Assembly (NCBI GenBank): GCA_022813625.1
Contig: JAKLMB010000019.1
Coordinates: 310,001 to 374,000 of the forward strand
Direction of reading: 5' to 3'
Length of the DNA stretch: 64,000 nucleotides
Source: Aaosphaeria pasadenensis
Lineage: Eukaryota > Ascomycota > Dothideomycetes > Pleosporales
Both the position numbers and the translations under genes were made by a program. Positions within the stretch are counted from its first letter, which is position 1; every line of letters starts with the position of its first letter. This document shows positions 20,408 through 31,447 of the stretch, in pieces. A model generated the notes under the pieces. That model did not search any database and had not been told where the DNA came from. It saw only the letters and a program-made list of their open reading frames with translations.

Positions 20408-21578
20408 CTAGGGTGCCTTCACGACCTTTCGACCTGTTACTTCATACCTCTGAAGCTCCTTTATGATCTCCGGGGAGTCAGAGAACTCGTAAACTTCAAC
20501 TCTGGGTGTTATCTTTCCTTCGAGAGCATGCTGTAGCAATTCATCCATCTGCTCATTGGTACCAGTTGAAGATCCCTTGATGATCAAACCTACCACTGTC
20601 AGCGGAGATCCAGTCAATTGAGAAAGTCGGGGACTTACCTCTGTTCGCAATATGAATTGGAGACATTGGAAACATGAATGTGTCTGGTGGTAGTCCAACA
20701 CACACGAAGACACCATGGTTCCTCACAAGATCTGGTGCACTCTTGTAGGCAATCTCCGTTCCGGCTACACAGATGACAGCATGTGCGCCCTCGCCATCAG
20801 TCAGTTCCCTGACGGCAGCAACAGTGTCTCCTTTGGCGTAGTCTACGAAAGCCGCTGCGCCCATCTCCTTGCAAAGCTTCTCCTTATCGGGGCCGCTGTC
20901 GATGGCAATGACTCTGTACCCCTTAGTCTTTGCCGCGATCTGGACACCAATATGACCCAATCCGCCACCCGCTCCAACAATGGCTATCCATTGTCCAGGC
21001 TTGACCTCGGGTTCGCACTTCGAAATCGCACCCGCAAGACTCAAGCCAGCGCAGAGCAGAGGGGCCGCAATCTCACTTGCCAACCCGTCCGGGATGTGAG
21101 ACACAAAGTCAGCATGTGCAATAGCATACTGCTGCAATGTACCCCTAGTACTCCTTCCCGTGTTGAGCTGCTTCGGGCAATGGTTCACCAAACCAGCTTT
21201 GCAGGCCGAGCACTCGTTACATGCACTCCAGAGCCACCTTAGCAACGTCAGTCTCGGAACGCACGTGTATACATCTCCTCGCCTCTCACTGTTTTCTTAC
21301 TTAATTCCAACGCGCTTGTTTAAGATCGATTCTGGCGCATCTGGACCCAAACCAACAACGATACCAACTCCCTCGTGGCCTGGGATATCCGTGTATGCGC
21401 CGAGTCCTTCGACGTTTCTGCAGTCCGAATGGCATATTCCCGAGCATTCTATCTTTACGAGGACTTCTTTCCCCTTGGGTTGTGGAACCTCGAAGCCATC
21501 TCGAATGACCAGCTTGCCATTGTCCCCGGGCGAGTCGATCCAAGCTACCTTCTGCGTAGTGGGTATGGTCGCTGTCAT
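20408..21578 (-). CDS. Zinc-dependent alcohol dehydrogenase (MDR/ADH1 family)
   Basis: Spliced CDS complement(join(20408..20589,20639..21237,21301..21578)), 352 aa, the usual size. Catalytic zinc ligands lie in CSGICHSDC and IPGHEGVG, plus the Cys in PLLCAGLSL. The structural zinc site has all four Cys (CNECSACKAGLVNHC). The NAD(P)-binding loop is GAGGGLGHIGVQIA, and RVIAIDSG following it, with Asp at the strand end, suggests NAD preference (inference). The protein ends with ITPRVEVYEFSDSPEIIKELQRYEVTGRKVV, typical of this family. Introns are 63 and 49 nt. It probably interconverts an alcohol and aldehyde in the cytosol. Its co-orientation with the VAO-like gene suggests, but does not prove, a link with aromatic aldehydes. 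Confidence 0.9.
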
Positions 21579-22406
21579 TGCGTAGGTAAATAAACGTGTG
21601 GACAGGCAGGTCAGGACACGCAGAACTCGGGCAGTAGTGATGGTAATGCTATATGATATAGTTATTAAACGGAGGAATGCAACTATTAAGATATGTAATC
21701 GTCACCCTATCTCTTTGCTTCCGACCCGTCGTCTATCTACACATGACACCCCGCGCGACTCTCCCTGTCCCCCAAGTCTGCTGCCCCACCATTATCGCCC
21801 GCTACAGGTCCCCCGTCCCCACAGCCCCTACCCGGTATCCAATGACGGGAGTGTAAAGTCCGAACTTCGCTCGAACAGCCTCCATGAATGCTCTGCCCGG
21901 CTTCCCCTCACGGTATTTGGGGATGCTCTCCCAGTATTGCATACTTTGTTCTAGTTTTCGGTCATCCGATAGACCTTAGAGAGGCCAAAGATCCGAATTA
22001 CCTGGGAACGGATCTGGTCAATGTTATCTTAATAATGTGTGATCAACATATTTGGGCTTCGCATGCTACGATAGCAACACTGTCATGTATGAATTCTTGA
22101 TCGCAAAGACCAAGTCACCCTTGCATGTTCGTCCTATTTACATTAGCTTGCGGCCATTGATGACAGTCTTTTCATCCTGTCGGTTGTTTCAAGGGAAGTA
22201 GCCAATCCCAGGATGTGGTATAGACAGACTTCAAATCAGGTAGATTGAGGTTGCGAGCAAAGTAAGGAAGATGTTTACAGTTTTTTGGTATCAATCTCAG
22301 CAACGACGTAGGCTGGTGCAGGAAAATGCCGGCTTAGTATAGCCCAATGACTCCAGGAAATGCTCGAAAACTCCATGGCATCCATAGATGCATCAAAAAT
22401 GCCAGT
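21579..22406. promoter_or_regulatory. Upstream region of the alcohol dehydrogenase
   Basis: This 828-bp spacer contains a C-rich stretch around 21720-21840 and is otherwise featureless. No ORF is convincing. Confidence 0.4.
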
Positions 22407-23645
22407 TCAGCGGTCGTCCACTCGTGGCCGCTTACTATCTCTCCCATTATCATCGCCAAATCTCTTACGGTCGCCCAGCGGCTTCGCATTCGCACCAGTT
22501 GCGCCTCTATCTTGTCCATCTCGTCCACCATTGCGATATGAGTCCGAACGAAACCTTTCGTCTAGTCCGAACTCACTCTTGTCGCGTGGCCGCCTGTCAT
22601 CCCCAAAATCGCCCCATCGTCCCGTATCCTCGCTCTTCATGTCTCTGTACCGCGTCCTGCCCTTCTTTCCGAGCTTCGTCATGTCTCGAATCTGCATGTA
22701 CTCTGGCAGAACTTCTCTGTTCGTGCTGTCTTCAAATGTAGCTCCCATGACGTTCCGCTTGTCGATGCCCATGTCTTTCAGCTCCTCGGAGAAGAAAGCG
22801 CCCTTGTGAAAGTACTTTTGCATGTACTGCATCTGACCTCGATCTCCACGCTCGTCCTTCTGCTTTTCAATGAACTCGCGATCCTCTGCTTCCCTCTCGG
22901 CCTCCGTGAGGTTTCGTCGGCGTTCGATCTCGGCACGTTCAGCTTCTGCCTCTTCTATAGCAGCGCGTTCTCGCTTGATTCGCATCAGCTCTCGCAGTTT
23001 CCAGGCGGCGTATTCGGCTTCGGGATCGACACCATCCGTATCGTCAACGCCGTTGATGTCATCCTCCTCTATATCATCATCCCAATCTTTCTTGCCCTTT
23101 GCTTTCTCAGCTGCGCGCTGATCGATCTGTTCCTGCACGAGAGCTCTTGTCTGCTCTTGCTTGCGCTGCTCCTCCGCTTCCGCCAGCTGGTCCGCCGTCT
23201 TTGCAGGCGCAGCAGCCTTCCCCCGATCACTCTTTTTTATGAAGACTGGGCGTATAAGTTTCGGCCGTGACTCTTCCTCACTACTCGACTCCTCCTCCGA
23301 ATCCTCCTCCTCGTCACTCCCGCTCCCACTCTCGCTCTCACTCCCCGATTCCCCCGATTCCTCCTCACTCTCCGTCTCGAACTCCTCTTCCAACCGTTTC
23401 TTCTCCTCCTCCGATCGTTGTCGCGAAGCTAGACTCGATATGAGCGCGCCCTTGGGAAACGACGAAGCCAATGGTTTGGGCTTCGGCTTGACAAATGGCA
23501 ACGGCTTCTGTTGCTGCTGCTCCTCCTCCGACTCGGACTCCTCTGCGCTGGACGGCTCCTCGACTTCGGCGGCGCCGGGCTTGCCTGCGAAGTGGCGCGC
23601 GCGCACCGGCTGCGCGGTCATCTTCTTGGGTCGCGGCGGAGGCAT
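22407..23645 (-). CDS. MFAP1-like pre-mRNA splicing factor
   Basis: A single exon of 412 aa. The N-terminal half is acidic and Ser-rich (runs of Glu/Ser around residues 85-130), followed by a long charged helix (ADQLAEAEEQRKQEQTRALVQEQ and RIKRERAAIEEAEAERAEIERRR). The C-terminal domain has the family signature KGAFF at the end of YMQKYFHKGAFF, then EELKDMGIDKRNVMGATFED and TKLGKKGRTRYRDMKSEDTGRWGD. MFAP1 proteins are nuclear components of the spliceosomal B complex that bind Prp38. Length and domain order agree with other fungal members. The divergent promoter side (23646-24046) is short. The gene looks complete and ordinary. Confidence 0.92.
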   Translation of the reverse strand: MPPPRPKKMTAQPVRARHFAGKPGAAEVEEPSSAEESESEEEQQQQKPLPFVKPKPKPLASSFPKGALISSLASRQRSEEEKKRLEEEFETESEEESGESGSESESGSGSDEEEDSEEESSSEEESRPKLIRPVFIKKSDRGKAAAPAKTADQLAEAEEQRKQEQTRALVQEQIDQRAAEKAKGKKDWDDDIEEDDINGVDDTDGVDPEAEYAAWKLRELMRIKRERAAIEEAEAERAEIERRRNLTEAEREAEDREFIEKQKDERGDRGQMQYMQKYFHKGAFFSEELKDMGIDKRNVMGATFEDSTNREVLPEYMQIRDMTKLGKKGRTRYRDMKSEDTGRWGDFGDDRRPRDKSEFGLDERFRSDSYRNGGRDGQDRGATGANAKPLGDRKRFGDDNGRDSKRPRVDDR

Positions 23646-24046
23646 GGTCGCGTGGAGAGGGTGATTCGATCGGAGTGGTGTGGTTCGTAGAGATGGGATG
23701 GGTGGGAAATTGGATGCTGGAATGGTTTTGGCTGTTTGGGAAAAAAGTTGGGGTCGATGCTGCGGGAGAGGTGCGAGCGGCGACTTGGCGTGCGGTCGTA
23801 GGGCTGAGACATTCGGGTCCGTCTATGCGCAACGATTAATAGCTGCCAAACCACCTCATGTCACATATTATATGTGAAATAGGAGGTATGAAAAGAGTGT
23901 GGTCGGATTCAGATTGCGACGTGTTTCGATGCAAGTTAAATAATAGTTTCAAAATTGTACTTTTTCTATATCTCGAAGGCAGACATTGAAGACTATAACT
24001 CGTGTACTTTCACCTACTATAGTCTGTTAAGATGTCTTCGCATAAT
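23646..24046. other. Spacer between the DUF7730-type gene and MFAP1
   Basis: A 401-bp spacer with the MFAP1 promoter and the 3' flank of the next gene. Nothing distinct. Confidence 0.4.
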
Positions 24047-25127
24047 TCAACCATCATCCTCTTCTTCTTCACCTGCAGGCTTTCTGAATCCAATCGCGCA
24101 GCCCTCAAACTGAACATCTATGTTGCAGCTTGCATATGGTAGGAACACCTCGCCCCATCTGACCTGCTTCACTTTTGCAATATCTTCATACAGCTTATCT
24201 TCCAGAGCGAGCCATTTCTCCTCCCACAGTGCTTGAGGGCTAGGATCACTAACCACAACATAAAGATCTCTCAGGCCTTTCATCTCAGACATGATACGCC
24301 AGCCATGCTGCCAATTGGTGGTGTCTTCAGGGTACGCATAACGCTTAGGATCCGTTGGGCGACGAAGGTAAGGCAGAGCCCGAATCGACCAGCGAACTCG
24401 TAGTTTACGTATCGTATCAAGGCGCGGAAATGGGACACGCTTTGGTAGATAGAGTAAATGCGTGACGTGTAGAAGCGAGAAAGTATGTGGTGCGTAGAGG
24501 TGTGGAATCGCTTCAGTGTACCTGCACGATGTTAGCTTCACGTATTCACAAAATCATAAGCCGACATGCTTCAAATCTGACGATACTCAAAGCACGACGT
24601 ATTACTGACATTCTCCGGCAAGCTCTCAGCATTCCGAGGGGCCCGTGGAGCTTCCGACAACTTCGTCCGCCCACCAGCACCTTGCACGTGCATTGCAGAC
24701 TTTCTTCATCTTGTTCCGCTTGCTCGTCTTCGCAAATGAAATGTCCCAGCTTTTTCTTCATGCCCAATGTCATATGTATCGTCTCTTCTCCCATGACATA
24801 TTCATAGACCATTTTCCGGATCTCCAATGGCAAGCTCGCGAAAAAGGTACTCTGCCCTTGCAAATGCGTGCGCGCATCTAATTCCGGATCAGGCGTGGAG
24901 GGGATCGAAATGGTAGACTTCCGCCTGTGGACCACCTCCTTGTCTCCCCGTTTCCTCGATGCATCGTGGTGTTTCCGCGAGAAGAGTGAGCGGTGCGGCT
25001 TTTGCTGGTATTCAGATGCCTCGGCTGCGGGAATGTCATGTGGCATCCATCTCACACCCGGGACCAGTTTGAGCAGGCGACCTTTCATGGGTGAGGCTGT
25101 TGCTACGGGGCCGTAGATAAGAGGCAT
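24047..25127 (-). CDS. DUF7730/F-box-adjacent type fungal protein
   Basis: Spliced CDS complement(join(24047..24521,24610..25127)), 330 aa. The first ~95 residues are basic and disordered. Then comes FFASLPLEIRKMVYEYVMGEETIHM, the LP-x-EIR-x-x-(V/I)Y opening characteristic of the large fungal DUF7730 group, and after the splice CRRMYTEAIPHLYAPHTFSLLHV, the expected CRR-x-Y-x-EA-x-x-LY-x-x-x-TF motif. These proteins are abundant in moulds and have no settled biochemical role; the N-terminal motif resembles the start of an F-box. The splice restoring the motif uses an unusual donor, GTCAGT (24609-24604), which I accept only because of the motif fit. The C-terminus is a run of acidic residues. 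Confidence 0.75.
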
Positions 25128-25916
25128 TGAGCGCTCTCGCTCCCGGAAGTCAACTGGTGCCGTTTAATTGATAACGGCTGGGGGATTGTCTTGGATTGAG
25201 GGTGAGGGACAGACACGGCAGGAGATGTTCTTGCTTTTGTTGTGTCCTGTCACGCCAGGCGGCGCGCCAGCACGCCAGTCAGATAGTGAATGGAGGGAGG
25301 CATGCGGGGAGACGCGGTGATAGATCGACAAGGTCTGTGCTTTCGGGGCTGTAGCTTATTCCATTCAAGCAGTTAATATACGAGTAACATATTGAATGGA
25401 TTGTTCAAGCTCTTCTAGGCCATGCATGCCCTAGAGAAACCTGCTGTTTGACGGGCATAGTCAGGTACTGAAATGGGGGCCCAACCAACAACGTGCCGAC
25501 ATCATCCCAATCACAGAGCCTTATCCGTACATACAGTATCAATGACGACTATGTAGCTATCCCCTCCCTGGCCAACAATGTGCCGCAACGTCCAGAATGA
25601 GAGATGTATCCGAGACATTGCTACAGATTGAGCCATAGTGCCATTTGCATGGCGCAATTCAATGGCCATCAGTCTTCTCTTGGTTCTCACAGCAATTGCT
25701 TGAATATTCTGTGAATTATCTTGACCTGACCTCCTACCACAAACCTAGGGCATTTTCAACACATGCTCATCCAATGGAAATCACTATGTGACGAATTGAA
25801 ATATGTGCCTGGCTACATCAGGCCATAACAGAGCGCATAAGGTTGGCATTGGATTCAATCGTACTTTGTCGTTTATCAAACATTGAAGAGTAATAAAGAG
25901 TTCTTAAATCCATCCT
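25128..25916. other. Intergenic, no gene recognised
   Basis: This 789-bp spacer shows no coding potential. It includes two close copies of CACGCCAG around a GGCGCGCC (about 25251-25276), of unknown meaning. Confidence 0.4.
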
Positions 25917-27961
25917 TCAAGCCTCATTCGACTTCTTTCCATTCTGTGCAGCCTCTGGGTTCAATGGCTTTTTCGAATCATAACCGACTTGCTTCACAAT
26001 TCCTAGTCCCTTCGTCCTCCCCTCACGGAAGATGATCCTGTCCCCAATCGTCAAGTACTCGGGACGCTGAACGAAGCGGAATGCCACCAGAGCTCGGTCG
26101 CCTGTACGGATGTATTGCCTATCGATGTCGATGATGGCGCACGTCTGCGAGACTGGGCCAACGTGCAACATCGCCTGGTACTTGGTTTTGATAGTAGTCG
26201 CGTGAGAAAGAATGAGGACCTCTGCCACAAATTCGCGGTACACTTTAGGTGCGGGGAGGTTACCAGTCGTCGGATCAGGCTTGTCGGGTTTATGCAGGAC
26301 AACCATGCCCTTGCGGACGTCCTTCCTCCTCACGTTACGAAGTGCCAGGCTAGCGCTTTGTCCAGCACTACAGCCGGGGACTTGTATTCGTTTCCGTTCA
26401 ATGGATCGAACTTTGGTGGTTGTGAATTGACCAAGACTGTCTGGTCCGACAAGTATGGTGTCGCCGGCGTGGATCTCGCCTGACTTGACAATTCCAGAAA
26501 CAACGGTTCCGACAAATGGAACAGAGAAAGTATCGTTGATGCAGAATTCGAGAGGCGCATCCGCGTTGTAATTTCCATGGTGAGGGAGGATGTTCAAGAA
26601 TGTCCTCACCAGATCAAGATTGGTGCCAGTGACGTTCGAGACCTGGAAGATGGGGCAGATGCGTCGTGATACAAATTGAGTCGCGGTGTTAACACATTCC
26701 TCGTGGTTCTTGACGAAGATAGGTATCTTGCGCGCCCCAGGAGACTTCAAGATTTTCGTCAGCTGCGTGATGGTCTCTTCGAGAATCTGAGGCGGGCAGA
26801 TATCAATCTTGGTAATGACGACCATGACGGGAACATTTAGCGCTAGTGCAATTCCCAGATGCTCTTTACTCATGCCTATCAGACCGTTGTTCGCGGCTAC
26901 CATGAGCAAACAGTAGTTAGGCTCACTGCTGAGTAGGCCAAACACCGTGGTACGTAGGTAGCGCTCGTGGCCAGCAAGATCAGTAAATCCGATGACTTTC
27001 GCGGAGCGTTTTCCAATCTCTTCCCAAGTCAGCTTGCGTCCTGCAACATTGGACACCACAACCTCTCCTTTGCTGTCGAATCCCATGATCTCCATTCCGA
27101 CAGAGCTGGTTCTCCCTGTCTCAATCTCATGCTTATGGCGGAATAGATTCACACGAGCTTTACCTCGGCCATCATCTAAGCCGCCCTTCACAAGGACTCC
27201 TAGCATAGTACTCTTTCCTGCATCCACATTACCCACTACTGCAATTCGGGTCTCAATGACTTCGTCAATGCTTTGCGGGCGCCGCCGTATTATGATCTTT
27301 CCGGACGCTCCCTTCTCTTTTGGATTGGCAGAGTCAACCTCTACGTCCCCGCCTACGTTCCTCGTGAGGAGTACTTGAAAATCGGCTTTGATTTCCTCAC
27401 AGACGGTTCCTATGCGCTCGATCGCAAAATCCCACTCTTCCCTCGAGAAGCCCATTGACTCCCCATTATCTTCAAGTCCCACATCGAATAGTGCCTCGCC
27501 ATGACCCTCGCCCAATCTACCGCACAGAAGCTCCACGAGGGCTGGAGTGTTCTCTTCAGCAGGATCTACTAACAGCTTTCTCAGGGGTATCCGTGAGGTG
27601 GTATCGTCGGATAGGCCGAGTTGATCAATGATGTCGAGCTCGTCGTGCTCTTCGAGGGCAGCGGGGTTTTGGCCGGGAGGGCGGCGCAAGGCCTGCTGTT
27701 TCTGCACGTAGTCGGCGAAGTCGCTTAGAGCCTTTTATACTCATGTTAGCATTCTTGCATTGGGATATGATTCGACCATCTGCAAAGGGCTCCTGCTACA
27801 ATTGAAGCTCTGCGTGTGGGTAGAATGTCTGGCTTCGAGCACCCAAACGAGGTGTTCCAATCTGGTGGCTGCTATCAAAGCTAGTAATAATGGTAGGAAT
27901 TACATACCGACTCGCCTTTCCGCCGCTCCATTGGGTTTGTTTTCACATGTCGTGACGCCAT
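25917..27961 (-). CDS. GTPBP1/GTPBP2-type translational GTPase
   Basis: Spliced CDS complement(join(25917..27731,27908..27961)), 622 aa. A short first exon (MASRHVKTNPMERRKGES) is joined across a 176-nt intron to ALSDFADYVQKQQALRR. GTPase motifs are G1 GNVDAGKST, G3 DLAGHERYL, and G4 TKID in place of NKxD, as usual in this family; the switch region is ETGRTSSVGMEIMGF. After the G domain come two beta-barrel domains (PLEFCINDTFSVPFVGTVVSGIVKSGEI and YQAMLHVGPVSQTCAI). Animal homologues bind EF-1A-like substrates and act in ribosome rescue and mRNA turnover; the fungal role is less studied. The intron is long for this window, but its donor (GTATGT) and acceptor are normal and it contains a GCTAACATG branch-like site near the 3' end. 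Confidence 0.9.
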
Positions 27962-28628
27962 AGTTGTGTGTAGAGCTCTCAGGTGCAGTTCCGTATCTGC
28001 TGCCGTATTCGTTTACAGCTGTGTATTTGTTGATCAATCAATAGATGTTCCATGAGCTTTTGTTGGAAAATGTGCATTGAATGTTGTATTGTGTAGAATG
28101 AAAGTTGGGATGGGAGCTCTGGAAGAGAGAGCTCGAGGGAGTGGAGTTGGGGTACTCAAGTATGGAGGCGGGACTCGGGAGCTATCGATAACGAGTCATC
28201 TCGATGACGCTTGGACAGTGCCATCACTCCGCCTCTTGATTGAGTCACCTCAATCACTGACAACCACTGCCTCAACCCATAACCACGTTACCTGCATGGG
28301 GATAAGACATAATCACAGTGTCTTGACACATCATTGACCATCATTGAGATTCAGTCATCGTTTTCATGAACAAACAGACATATTCCCGGTCACCCGGATA
28401 CTGGCATGACACGATGGGTTAACCCGTTCCACCGCAGCAACGCAGGCACCACTGGTAACATTCCGTATTTGGATTAGAACAATCACATTTCAAAAGAAAG
28501 GGCGGTCAAATGAAGGGCGCTGTCAACGAAGATGCAGGTGTTTACAAGCATTACTGCCGGGCGTGATCTATCGGACGATGACTATTCGGGTCCCCAATTC
28601 CGTCTCCCATTCATCATGCTCTCATTCA
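27962..28628. promoter_or_regulatory. Spacer upstream of the GTPBP1-type gene
   Basis: A 667-bp region between the GTPase start and the 3' end of the dioxygenase gene. A TGAGTCA (28241-28247) matches the Gcn4/CpcA consensus; use is unproven. No ORF of note. Confidence 0.4.
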
Positions 28629-30216
28629 TCATGAAGCCGCAACGCCACGCTCACTGCAGTATTTGGCGATTTCCTTCCTCAAAGTCTCTTGTTGAAGGTT
28701 TACGTTGTCCATGATATCACTCACTCCGTTGATTGACTGGCAATACGCCGATGTGTCAACCATTTGAGCCATAACAGCCTGAAGTTGATTTGGAAGCCAC
28801 TATTGTTGTCAGCATAAATGATAGAGCGTGCTCATTTCTGAGTACTTACTGTCACGATAGGACTTCCACCAGTAGCTGTAGGATGTGCCGTCCGCTTCAG
28901 GATGTATTCCCGCGTGAAACACCAATGTCGCCATCGGAAATCACGAACTTGATCCAATGCCTGGAGATACAATGCGGCTGAGACCGAGTCTTGCAGGGCA
29001 TAATCCTTTACACCTGTCTCGATAGCATGATCCCGAACCGCCTCGAGGAATTCACGATGGTTTCCTGGTCGGTATTGACGGAAGTCCTTGAGAATATCCG
29101 TAAGCGGAGTCTCGGGCATCTTAATCTGAAGGAGGTTGTCGCATAATGGGATCTATGCCATGTTAGTGGTTGATGCCGTTGCATTCATGTCGGACTCATA
29201 CCATGCTGTCGTTCGCTCCAGACTCCCCACGGAACGACATTGGCTCCTCACTCACGCCCTCGTAAATTACACCATTTGGGAACATCGACTGTGAGGTGAT
29301 GCCAAAGATGAATGTACGAAATGTAGTGTAGCTCTGCGGTTTGCTACGATTCCACATTGCTACTAATGTCAACCAGGATCTATTTTGTACATGTAAGGGG
29401 ACTCACTGTTCATGACGGCATTGACCTTCCTTAGGCCGTCCACCAGCGTGCGCAATCCATCATTGAATTGCTCCCGGTCACGCGCCGTACTTCCTTTTAG
29501 CATCTCGACAACACCCTTGATCAAGGCACCAGACTCCTTAACCATGGCAATGTGCACTAGAACGAATCCAGCCTCTGAAGAAGATGGATCCAATCCGTGT
29601 TCGAATGCACGCACCAGGCGAAGGTTGTCATAGTCAAGGCCCTTCTCAGGATCCTCGAAGCGGTAGTTGAACAGGGCATATGAACCTGCATACTCCATAA
29701 AGGGTTTGAACCCAGCACTGATGTTGGAAATGTAATTAGCAAAAGCTGATACCTTATTAGGCGAAGCACTTACATCTCTGCAACCTTAACAATGGGCAAG
29801 GAGATACACCGAGGCAAAGTCTGACGTCCCAACCCGTACGGTTCATCCTTCAAGAATCTTTCATGACATGGCTCGAGGAGGTATGCCGAAGCAACGAAGG
29901 AGTAGTCACGATAGAGAGCGTTCATCACAACAAGATCATTACGATACTTTTCCACCTCAGCACTGAGGTCTGGCAACTCCTTCAAGACGGTATCGCCAAA
30001 CGTGAAATTGGCCAACAACCCTGGCTCTCCCGACAGAGTCTTGACAGGCATTCTGTTCAGAAGAGACTCGAGGGCATCGAACTCTGGTGGCAGCTTGACG
30101 ACAGGCTCCTGACGAGGCAGGAAGCCCCTTGTGGTCGACACCATGAAGGCTGGGAGGGAATGGTCATCAGGACGAGTGTCCGTCATGACGGGGAAGTCGA
30201 AGCCAGAAGCAGACAT
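28629..30216 (-). CDS. BNA2: Indoleamine 2,3-dioxygenase (tryptophan to N-formylkynurenine)
   Basis: Five exons: complement(join(28629..28799,28850..29152,29202..29362,29407..29717,29774..30216)), 462 aa; introns of 44-56 nt. The start chosen is the first ATG of the open frame (MSASGFDFPV); upstream in-frame sequence lacks ATG. Motifs are RGFLP, SFVASAYLLEPC, PFMEYAGSYALFNY, ESGFVLVH-like EAGFVLVHIAMV, FPNGVIYEGVSEEPMSFRGESGAND, and FRWRHWCFTREYI, whose His381 corresponds to the proximal haem ligand of IDO. This haem enzyme opens the tryptophan indole ring, feeding the kynurenine route to NAD or tryptophan catabolism; many moulds have several paralogues, so the BNA2 symbol marks the family, not orthology. 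It ends in a helical tail after a final intron. Confidence 0.92.
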
Positions 30217-31447
30217 CGTGACCCAAAAAGCCAATAAGATGAAAGAAAGGTGGTGGTTCACAAAGAGTTATCGAAATAATTGACTGTGGCCAATGAGAGC
30301 TCGGTCATTCAAGTGTCGTTGTGTAGGGAAGAGAAGATCGTTGTAGTCCACTCGAGTTCTGCTTATATTCAGTGGCCGGAACGCGTTCCGGCCATTTAGT
30401 TCTTCAAAACGCTCTTTAATTCCGGCCTCACCCTCCAAAAGATAAACCAACTCCAGATAAAGTACGTAATGGTAATTTCACCCTGCTGGACGCATGACCC
30501 ATCAACCGATTAATTCCTTCAATGCCCGAACAGTCGGCATCGTGCCCCTCAGCAAAAGATGGGTCCGTATATATCGTCGTCGCCATCCTCGCCAAGACTG
30601 AGACAATGTGGTCCCCACGAGAGGACGTTCGCCATGAAGACAATCGTATCGCTATCGTCTCGAGCATCACTTGCTTGGGCTTCAAGCTCTCTATCAAATT
30701 CCAACTCAATGGTCAGAAAAGCCAGACAATGCACATCAAATGTACATGATCAGAACCCCAATTCACACACTTCACCAAACCCGATGAAGGGAAACACGAT
30801 TCGTCAACAACCATGAACATACTCACCAACCCACCGATAACAATCAGAATTAATCTAGCGAATATCGTTGCGATAAGTTATCGTGGGTAGTATCCCAGTA
30901 TATCGCCAGTCCTGCTGGTCGTCGTCCCTGACCAACACACCGTTGTTCACATTAGCGCACTAGCCATTGGTCCGTTTGCCTGTCCAATCACAGGGACCTG
31001 GAATTTCTTTCCGTTATTGTCATGATGCTTCATGGCCTATTTCCCTGAGACAAAATTATGTAGTCCTGAACTGAATAACGATAAATTTACGATACTGCTG
31101 GAAATTTTGGCAAAGGTTTATTCAGGAATCAATCGATACTCATATTTACATAACAAGACAGCACACGGCCGCCCAAGGATATAGTTGATACAGGAAGTTC
31201 GATCACCACAGCGCACCCTAGACGCTCAGATAACACGTTCATTGCAAGTTCTGAGAATCTTCATATCGTTGTATTCAATTAATTCATTTTATTCATTTCA
31301 TACTGTCATCAACGGGACACGGCATGACCCGCCTATTGACATCAATAGACATTACATCCACGCCGATGCAGGAGCTCTATATACATCGCCTATGTCGAGT
31401 TTCTATACGATACAACAAATGGCTTCTCTTCTTTTCGCTTCTCTTAT
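30217..31447. promoter_or_regulatory. Upstream region of the indoleamine dioxygenase gene
   Basis: This 1.2-kb region contains no credible ORF. It carries a perfect dyad of two GATA sites (CGATAAGTTATCG, 30871-30883) and further single GATA elements nearby, as expected for AreA-type regulation (inference). Confidence 0.45.
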
